This document shows, piece by piece, positions 15,501-18,093 of a stretch of DNA of 18,093 nucleotides. The position numbers were made by a program, and so were the translations under genes. The notes beneath the pieces are model-generated. The model made no database searches, was not told the origin of the DNA, and was given only the letters and a program-made list of their open reading frames with translations. This DNA comes from JAEXNA01 sp050486105 (GTDB lineage Bacteria > Vulcanimicrobiota > Xenobia > Xenobiales > JADMJV01), in the NCBI GenBank assembly GCA_050486105.1, contig JBJHCR010000103.1, forward strand, positions 1 through 18,093, read 5' to 3'. Position 1 is the first letter of the stretch. Each line of letters begins with the position of its first letter.

Positions 15501-15642
15501 TCACGAGGCTGAGGCGGCCCGGTTGGGAGTGAATCAGTTCTTGGCCAAGCCCTTCACGGCCGAGACTCTGCTGCGGGCTCTCGACGAGGTGACCCGACCT
15601 TCTCAATTCCCACCTTCTGAGGCTCGACCACACAGTGGGTAG
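12583..15642 (+). CDS. Hybrid sensor histidine kinase with five PAS domains and a C-terminal receiver
   Basis: The protein has 1019 residues. Five PAS-type modules occupy about 1-115, 125-250, 255-375, 385-495 and 505-625, most ending in the D-x-(T/S)-(D/E)-R/Q motif (DITDRR, DITEQK, DIDDL, DVTDRQ, DLSERR). HisKA has His648 in GIAHDLNN. The catalytic domain is complete: N box NLCVNARDAM with Asn759, G1 VEDSGQGI, F box IYEPFFTTK and G2 GSGLGLSTSLGIV. The receiver (about 890-1005) has VVDDE, phospho-acceptor Asp939 in LTDLMMP, and Lys in AKPF. There is no transmembrane helix, so it senses cytoplasmic signals. It is the intact paralogue of the preceding degenerate kinase, probably co-transcribed, 61 bases after it. 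Its 3' end overlaps the convergent dehydrogenase gene by 89 bases. Confidence 0.92.
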   Translation: MVEMAILNALPAQIALLDACGTIVTINEAWRSFAQANVLARADFCVGQNYLEVCEQATGDCSEEAREVPQGIRSVLQGRASVFTVEYPCHSPEEKRWFRLMATPISAQQQSGAVVMHIDITDRRLAEESLRNRERLLDIAGRFGRLGAWEYEVGTDELRWSELTCAIHGLPSDYQPTVNEALSFYLPEYRQMAARAVQACLEVGEPFDFVAELKTKTDRKIWVRAIGEAVCNDENEIVGLQGAFQDITEQKLLEEDLAASELRFRQLAEALPMIIWSAGPDGQIDYSNRQFSDYTGVPQSEDPATRWQGTLHPDDLERCFELWTACVQSGERFDIVYRIRRGSDDTFRWFRVQAQPVLDQQGTVVKWYGTALDIDDLVTLEKDARSLADRLTSTLESLTDGFITYDTQWRFTYVNAAAERLLRRPRHELLGKVLWEQYPEILGTTFEFEYRRARAENIHVVLEEYYPPLECWIEIRAYPSSEGLAVYLRDVTDRQLAGMALRESEERFQLLARATNDAIKDWDIRSGLLWWGEGLETLFGHQRSAVEPNVESWLTRIHPDERSAVVNSLYGALESPVESWEAEYRFKCYDGGYAYVMDRAYILRNNEGEAIRLVGGMTDLSERRELERQFLRAQRLESIGTLAGGIAHDLNNVLGPIILSLDLLKIQYPDREAQELLDMVSSSAQRGAEMVRQVLSFARGVEGRKLEVEISRLISEIQKITSETFPRNIEICTETPLDLWPVSGDSTQIHQVLLNLCVNARDAMPEGGRLTITAENVHLDEQYATLVPEATAGSYVALQVEDSGQGIAPELLDRIYEPFFTTKVLGQGSGLGLSTSLGIVKSHGGFIRVYSELGKGTKFKVYLPAQSAESSLSATEGETAFPRGKGQLILVVDDEANVRQITKQTLEEFGYRAILAGDGAEALLAFREHRTELSAVLTDLMMPVMDGPTTIRVLRKLDQEIPILAASGLSDSSHEAEAARLGVNQFLAKPFTAETLLRALDEVTRPSQFPPSEARPHSG

Positions 15643-16333
15643 GATTCATGGTCTTGCCGGGTCCGCTGAAAAAGAAGTCCAGCAATTCCGCGAGGCACTC
15701 AGGATCCAGGCTGTAATTCAGACCAGACTTCGGAGAGAAACGCTCGCTCCGGTAGAAATCGGTGTCGGTCATACCAGGGCAGAGATGCATGACTCGAACT
15801 CCACTTTTCCGCGTCTCTGCGAACAGATATTCGCTAAACCGTTTGAGCCCGGCTTTGGTGGCCGCATAGGCTGCGCCCAAGGGAGCACGCTCTCGCGCGC
15901 TGGTGCTGCCGACCAGGACTACGAGTCCCGGCGGTTCCTGTTTCAGTAAGGGTAAGAGTTCCCCCACCAAAAGCATGGGGGAGGTTAAATTCAGGGTAAC
16001 CAGTCGGTTCAGTTCCGTGGCCTTCAGAGCATCTGTAGGGCCGAAGCCGCCGACCCCCGCCGCCAAGACCAGCAGGTCAAAGCGGTCGAACTCCTGGCGA
16101 AAACGCTTACCTCGAGCAGCCACCGCTTGGAGATCGGCGAGGTCGGTGGGCCAGTGCTGGAATCGATTTTTCAGGGTGGGCTCGTCGATTAGTGGCCCTG
16201 GGGTTCGGGACAGCCCGACCAGATTCAAGTTCGAATGATGGACTAGAAGGTGGCGGGCCAAAGCCAACCCGATGCCCGAGGAGGTTCCGGTTATGAGGGC
16301 TTGCTTCTCGAAGGTCTCTCGGGGCTTGGTCAT
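15554..16333 (-). CDS. Short-chain dehydrogenase/reductase (classical SDR)
   Basis: The protein has 259 residues from ATG 16333, which overlaps the stop of the radical SAM gene as ATGA; a TTG nine bases upstream is an alternative. The nucleotide-binding motif GTSSGIG is at 16-22, the A-A-G of the N-A-G motif at 91-93, active-site Asn115, Ser143, and the catalytic Tyr156 and Lys160 in YAATK. The substrate loop is LCPGMTDTDFY. Acidic residues after strand 2 are absent and an Arg is present (LVGLSRTPG), which suggests NADPH preference. The last 25 or so residues (SPRREPAAESRP) extend past the normal SDR end and lie antisense to the kinase gene. Substrate unknown. It is translationally coupled to the SPL-like gene. 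Confidence 0.9.
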   Translation of the reverse strand: MTKPRETFEKQALITGTSSGIGLALARHLLVHHSNLNLVGLSRTPGPLIDEPTLKNRFQHWPTDLADLQAVAARGKRFRQEFDRFDLLVLAAGVGGFGPTDALKATELNRLVTLNLTSPMLLVGELLPLLKQEPPGLVVLVGSTSARERAPLGAAYAATKAGLKRFSEYLFAETRKSGVRVMHLCPGMTDTDFYRSERFSPKSGLNYSLDPECLAELLDFFFSGPGKTMNPTHCVVEPQKVGIEKVGSPRREPAAESRP

Positions 16334-17367
16334 GTTTGCCAAACCTGCTCGGGAGCCAGCCTTTGGCGAAGTTCGTTACCAAACCACTGCAGCAGCTCGG
16401 ACTGTTGCTCTTGGGCCAAGGTAAAGAGTCCTCTCTCTTCGCGTAAGGTGGCGTTTCTCAACAGGACGCTGTCAGGGCGGGCTTTGCGGGCTTGGCGCAG
16501 GTAGTCCCGATTCATGCGGAACAAGCCATAGGAGACGTCTTCGATTCTTTCCCAAAGCTTGCGAGCATCCAGCTCCTCGAGGAGGCCTTGATAATCGGTC
16601 TTCCAGCGGTCCACCGGGAGCAGAGGGTCGAAGCACAACCTCACTCGCCATCCCTGGTCTAAGGCCGCTTCTAAGGCCTGGAGGCGAGCGGTCAAGGGAG
16701 GGGTTTTGGCTTCGAACCTTCTGACCACCGAGGCAGGGGACAGAGTCCAAGCCAACAGCACGTTCGAGGCCGGCTCTACTTCGGCAAGAGCTCGAGCGTT
16801 GGCACTCTTGGTGCGGACCTCTAAGGTCGCTTTGGGCTGCTTTCTTAGAGCGTCCACCCAACCCCGCACCAGCGGCACGATTCCCTCAAAGGCCAATAAG
16901 TCGTTGTCATAGGCAATGCACAAATAAAGATCGCCCAATTCTTCGGCTTTGTTCCACGCAGCTTGATGAAGCTCGCCTTGATTGACGAAGATCACCAGGT
17001 GGGCTGAGGTGTACATCCCCTGGAGGTAGCAATACTCACAATCGTACAGGCAGTTCTGCATGGGGACGCTATAGTAGAAGTTGGCGTGACCGAAGCTCGG
17101 GGCCACGTCGCCGACCTCGTAGAGCAATCCGGTTCTCTTCTTGGCCAGCACCAACTTGGGACTTCTCTTTTGCACTCCCCAAACCGCTGAACGTTGCTGA
17201 GTCAGTTCCGTGTAGCGCTCGATGGGGACCCGCACCGACTTGGGAAACCTTTGGCTCACCGCCGTGGTCAGAGGGTGATCCCAAACGTCACTCTCCACAT
17301 ACAGGTGGGAGAACTGAGGGAGCAGCGAGGAGTCGGTGGATTTTGGCAAGGTGAGCTTTGTGGACAT
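16330..17367 (-). CDS. Spore photoproduct lyase-like radical SAM protein
   Basis: The protein has 345 residues from ATG 17367. The 4Fe-4S cluster motif C-x3-C-x2-C is present as CLYDCEYCYLQG with Cys106, Cys110 and Cys113, the form characteristic of the SPL family. The N-terminal HLYVESDVWDHP and LVLAKKRTG and the downstream TLEVRTKSANA and WRVRLCFDPLL also fit. Cys150 (CIAYDNDLL) could correspond to the radical-terminating cysteine of true spore photoproduct lyase, but I infer this from its position only. True SPL repairs thymine dimers in spores; many homologues occur in non-sporulators with unknown function. Its start overlaps the upstream hypothetical gene by 80 bases, and its stop overlaps the SDR start (ATGA), so the three form one operon. 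Confidence 0.88.
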   Translation of the reverse strand: MSTKLTLPKSTDSSLLPQFSHLYVESDVWDHPLTTAVSQRFPKSVRVPIERYTELTQQRSAVWGVQKRSPKLVLAKKRTGLLYEVGDVAPSFGHANFYYSVPMQNCLYDCEYCYLQGMYTSAHLVIFVNQGELHQAAWNKAEELGDLYLCIAYDNDLLAFEGIVPLVRGWVDALRKQPKATLEVRTKSANARALAEVEPASNVLLAWTLSPASVVRRFEAKTPPLTARLQALEAALDQGWRVRLCFDPLLPVDRWKTDYQGLLEELDARKLWERIEDVSYGLFRMNRDYLRQARKARPDSVLLRNATLREERGLFTLAQEQQSELLQWFGNELRQRLAPEQVWQT

Positions 17368-17791
17368 GGCGTTCGCTGGGAGAGGTTCGTTCTAGGACCT
17401 CCAAGATGTCATGAGCTTTCTCTCTCCGGGCCTGTTCACCTTGGACTCCGGAGGCCCAAGCCCTGAGAGAGGTGATCAACTCCCTTTGCTGAGTCACGGA
17501 AAGATGAACTTTTGAGACGATAAGGGCTAGGAGTTCCTCGGTCCATTCTTGCAGGCGAAGAGCAGCCTGCTGTCTAGGGTCCGAGTTCAGCGATTCGCTG
17601 TGGGCCAGGGCATGAGTCAAGAAGGCATCCGCAGCCTCCCGGTAGGCCTGTCGATGCGGTTCCACTAGGCTGCGCCAATCCTTGGGTTCTGCATCGGAGT
17701 GAGGGATCTGGTCTAGGACAAATTTGCCCACAACCAGGTGAGACCACGACAGGCACAAAGCTACAACCTCGGCGATTCCCCAGGCCTCCAT
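17288..17791 (-). CDS. Hypothetical protein, possibly truncated at its N-terminus
   Basis: The minus-strand ORF has 167 codons from ATG 17791 and is open back to a TGA at 17821-17819, so ten or so further residues (ending RWKPVFD) could precede the ATG. No Shine-Dalgarno is seen before it. The protein is soluble and helix-rich (AYREAADAFLTHALAHSESL, LQEWTEELLALIVSK, KAHDILEVLER) and opens with MEAWGIAEVVALCLSWSHL. It matches no family I know. It overlaps the SPL-like gene by 80 bases and precedes it in the operon. Its 5' edge sits next to an apparent sequence junction near 17.8 kb, so the visible N-terminus may not be the natural one. Confidence 0.6.
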   Translation of the reverse strand: MEAWGIAEVVALCLSWSHLVVGKFVLDQIPHSDAEPKDWRSLVEPHRQAYREAADAFLTHALAHSESLNSDPRQQAALRLQEWTEELLALIVSKVHLSVTQQRELITSLRAWASGVQGEQARREKAHDILEVLERTSPSERHVHKAHLAKIHRLLAAPSVLPPVCGE

Positions 17792-17835
17792 GTCGAAGAC
17801 CGGCTTCCAGCGATAAGGTCACGCATCGCTGATTT
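17792..17835. other. Apparent junction between two unrelated sequences
   Basis: To the left lies the minus-strand operon of the main genome. To the right is a MoeA fragment with different codon use (AT-richer) that starts at an internal point of the protein without its N-terminal half. No repeat, insertion sequence, start codon or promoter is seen between them. A chimeric assembly or cloning joint is the simplest reading; a real recombination point is less likely. Confidence 0.5.
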
Positions 17836-18093
17836 TCTGGGCCGCTCCGATGTGCTGCTGATATCGGGTGGCATATCGGTCGGCGATTACGATTTCGTAA
17901 GGCAGGCACTACATGAAAATGGCGTCACGGAACTGTTTTATAAAGTGAATCAGAAACCTGGCAAACCCCTTTACTTTGGAAGGAAACAAAACAGGTTAGT
18001 ATTTGCATTGCCGGGCAATCCGGCCTCTTCGCTCACCTGTTTCTATATCCATGTACTTCCGCTTCTTCAAAGGCTCAGCGGGGCGGTCAGACC
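17822..18093 (+). CDS. moeA: Molybdopterin molybdenumtransferase MoeA, internal fragment
   Basis: In the frame whose codons begin at 17822, the plus strand reads SDVLLISGGISVGDYDFV, then KVNQKPGKPLYFG, LVFALPGNPASSLTCF and LPLLQRLSG, up to the window edge. GGxSxGxYD and LPGNPAS are the hallmark motifs of the MoeA/MoaB fold, and K-P-G-K-P is the MoeA signature between them. MoeA inserts molybdate into molybdopterin during molybdenum cofactor synthesis. The fragment corresponds to roughly the middle-to-C-terminal part of a protein of about 400 residues. The N-terminal half is missing because of the junction, and the C-terminus lies beyond the window. The wording of the motifs and codon use suggest a Bacteroidota-type sequence, an impression only. 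Confidence 0.85.

Noticed and set aside
8684..17367. A RiPP pathway joining the repeat peptide with the radical SAM gene
   Set aside because: The radical SAM protein is over 7 kb away, in a separate operon, belongs to the SPL family and has no peptide-recognition domain visible.
1..18093. A defence island or mobile element
   Set aside because: No transposase, integrase, toxin-antitoxin pair, CRISPR repeats or attachment-site repeats are visible. Uma2 alone is not evidence of an element.

Overview
The window is a bacterial chromosomal segment of moderately GC-rich DNA. It has tightly packed genes, frequent 1-4 nt start/stop overlaps and mixed ATG/GTG/TTG starts. Features that bear on the host are a type IV pilus/type II secretion-like operon, an FHA-nucleotidyl cyclase, three PAS-rich histidine kinases, a Uma2-family protein and a spore-photoproduct-lyase-like radical SAM protein. 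This mix suits a large-genome environmental bacterium of a deep lineage (a Vulcanimicrobiota/Eremiobacterota-like, cyanobacterial-side or myxobacterial-style regulatory repertoire). I cannot assign the phylum from the sequence alone. There are no rRNA or tRNA genes, no CRISPR array and no transposase.

Layout. (1) 1-4229, minus strand: an operon read leftwards, with a GspF/PilC-type inner-membrane protein, then a double-FHA class III nucleotidyl cyclase, then a large prepilin-like (PilX/GspK-like) protein that runs off the left edge. (2) 4287-6221, plus strand: a hypothetical protein, a small two-helix membrane protein, a DOT1-like SAM methyltransferase and a DUF1801 protein. (3) 6401-8671, plus: a soluble PAS-PAS histidine kinase and a secreted alpha/beta hydrolase. 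(4) 8684-8920, minus: a 78-residue repeat peptide, followed by about 400 nt of intergenic DNA with hairpins and a terminator-like element. (5) 9341-15642, plus: a Uma2 protein and two adjacent paralogous hybrid kinases. (6) 15554-17791, minus: a hypothetical protein, a radical SAM protein and a short-chain dehydrogenase, with overlapping genes. (7) About 17822-18093, plus: an internal piece of MoeA with a different sequence style, probably joined by a chimeric junction.

Functional reading. The left operon appears to couple a phosphopeptide-sensing (FHA), nucleotide-producing enzyme to pilus or secretion machinery. The two hybrid kinases look like a tandem duplication. The first copy (10125-12521) has lost its ATP-binding boxes and carries Asn in place of the receiver phospho-acceptor Asp, while the second copy (12583-15642) is intact. 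They may form an active kinase plus pseudokinase pair. No DNA-binding response regulator lies in the window, so the output of all three kinases is elsewhere.

The points most worth a second look are the pseudo-hybrid kinase pair, the in-frame amber codon inside the first FHA domain of the cyclase (with altered purine-specifying residues in its catalytic domain), the small repeat peptide at 8684-8920, and the abrupt change of content near 17.8 kb.
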